50,920 bases of DNA from Cellulophaga baltica (GTDB taxonomy: Bacteria; Bacteroidota; Bacteroidia; Flavobacteriales; Flavobacteriaceae): positions 1-50,920 of the forward strand of contig NZ_FNBD01000018.1 of the NCBI RefSeq assembly GCF_900102165.1, written 5' to 3'. The position numbers and the translations under genes are program-made. How positions within the stretch are numbered: the first letter of the stretch is position 1; every line of letters starts with the position of its first letter. The notes below the pieces were generated by a model that was not told the origin of the DNA, did no database searches, and saw only the letters and a list, made by a program, of their open reading frames with translations. Below are positions 50,684 to 50,920 of the stretch, piece after piece.

Positions 50684-50920
50684 TTATACATCTCGTTTGT
50701 AGTACTCGATTAAACTAACATACCCTCTCATTCTCAACCTTTTAATGGTAATTGTAGTCCCTAAAATAGGGCTTTGAGCTACTGCCCATCCTCCCATTCT
50801 TGTGCGACTCCAAGCATAGGCGGTGTTATGGTTTACACCTAAACGGATTAGGTTTTTCCGCTTCCGTTCTGGTTTCTTCCAATGGTGCCATATACAGTAC
50901 CGCAATCGGTTTCTTAGCCA
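50684..50920 (-). CDS. ltrA: Group II intron reverse transcriptase/maturase, C-terminal part
   Basis: The 78 codons inside the window are the C-terminal maturase part of a group II intron-encoded protein: WLRNRLRYCIWHHWKKPERK, then NLIRLGVNHNTAYAWSRTRM and GGWAVAQSPILGTTITIKRL, GY-SLIEYY. The frame is open to the window edge, so the gene is partial and begins outside; the internal TTG at 50905 is not a start. This domain (GIIM/X) helps the intron RNA fold and splice. No HNH endonuclease domain follows, since the protein ends KRDV just before domain V. Confidence 0.9.
   Translation of the reverse strand, partial: WLRNRLRYCIWHHWKKPERKRKNLIRLGVNHNTAYAWSRTRMGGWAVAQSPILGTTITIKRLRMRGYVSLIEYYKRDV

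Larger units (their letters stand above)
50596..50920 (-). mobile_element. Group II intron, 3' portion (cut by window edge)
   Basis: Read on the minus strand: the maturase C-terminus, then domain V (complement of 50636-50678: ACCGCCGTA pairs with TACGGTGGT, with an inner TACG/CCGTA stem), a short domain VI hairpin (GGAACGGAGTGCG / CTCCGTTCC region, 50604-50635), and the end CTACTCGAT, the usual 3' AY ending. The intron 3' boundary would fall at or next to 50595/50596. Domain V and the maturase both look intact. The 5' part lies beyond the window. Confidence 0.85.

Noticed and set aside
1-50920. tRNA, rRNA, CRISPR array or complete insertion sequence
   Set aside because: None found by eye: no cloverleaf-like segments, no regularly spaced repeats and no transposase frame.

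Overview
The window comes from the chromosome of a member of the Bacteroidota, almost certainly a marine Flavobacteriaceae (Cellulophaga/Maribacter/Zobellia-like; the genus is a guess). Reasons: AT-rich DNA, many MKK-type lipoproteins, promoters of the TAnnTTTG type close to start codons, and family-specific proteins such as the LETM1-related biofilm protein, DUF2490, 2TM-domain proteins, a TonB receptor with carboxypeptidase-like plug extension, and a tail-less SSB. No rRNA, tRNA, CRISPR array or prophage was seen.

Layout. 1-11.2 kb: mostly small secreted, lipid-anchored or unknown proteins, with a broken beta-barrel gene, a bestrophin-type channel, an RluA-type pseudouridine synthase that seems to use a non-AUG start, a TNT (NADase-toxin fold)-like protein, and a CDP-alcohol phosphatidyltransferase/methyltransferase pair. 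11.2-16.8 kb: a large secreted VPS10/BNR propeller protein, DUF2490, a YceI lipoprotein and a Cu/Zn superoxide dismutase lipoprotein. 16.8-29.7 kb: an ECF sigma factor and its RskA-type anti-sigma factor, followed by four transcription units (GT2-VOC; DUF547-RND/MMPL; small membrane ORF-Omp85; DUF4331-DUF4331 lipoprotein-TPR lipoprotein-TonB receptor). Each of these four has the same upstream element, AAACC(A) - 15/16 bp - CGTAA, on the correct strand. I read this as one ECF regulon for envelope functions, and it is the main finding. 29.8-37.2 kb: LETM1-related protein, a LytS/LytTR two-component system whose kinase ends in a 2TM domain and whose operon carries three more free 2TM proteins, a second sensor kinase with a single-domain response regulator, and an Lrp regulator divergent from metE. 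37.4-46.6 kb: metE, a COG2509 FAD protein, RluF, a DEAD-box helicase and a short SSB. 46.6-50.9 kb: accessory DNA with a GH65-like enzyme between 12-bp inverted repeats, twin palindromic operators, a highly folded intergenic unit, an ADP-ribosylglycohydrolase with an added N-terminal domain, and the 3' end of a group II intron (domain V plus maturase C-terminus) inserted exactly at the stop codon of that gene.

How the parts fit: the sigma/anti-sigma pair probably senses an envelope condition and turns on outer-membrane assembly, uptake and lipid-export-like genes. The two kinase systems are separate signalling units. The right end looks like a gene-exchange region. All functions were assigned by reading protein motifs by eye; no database search was run.
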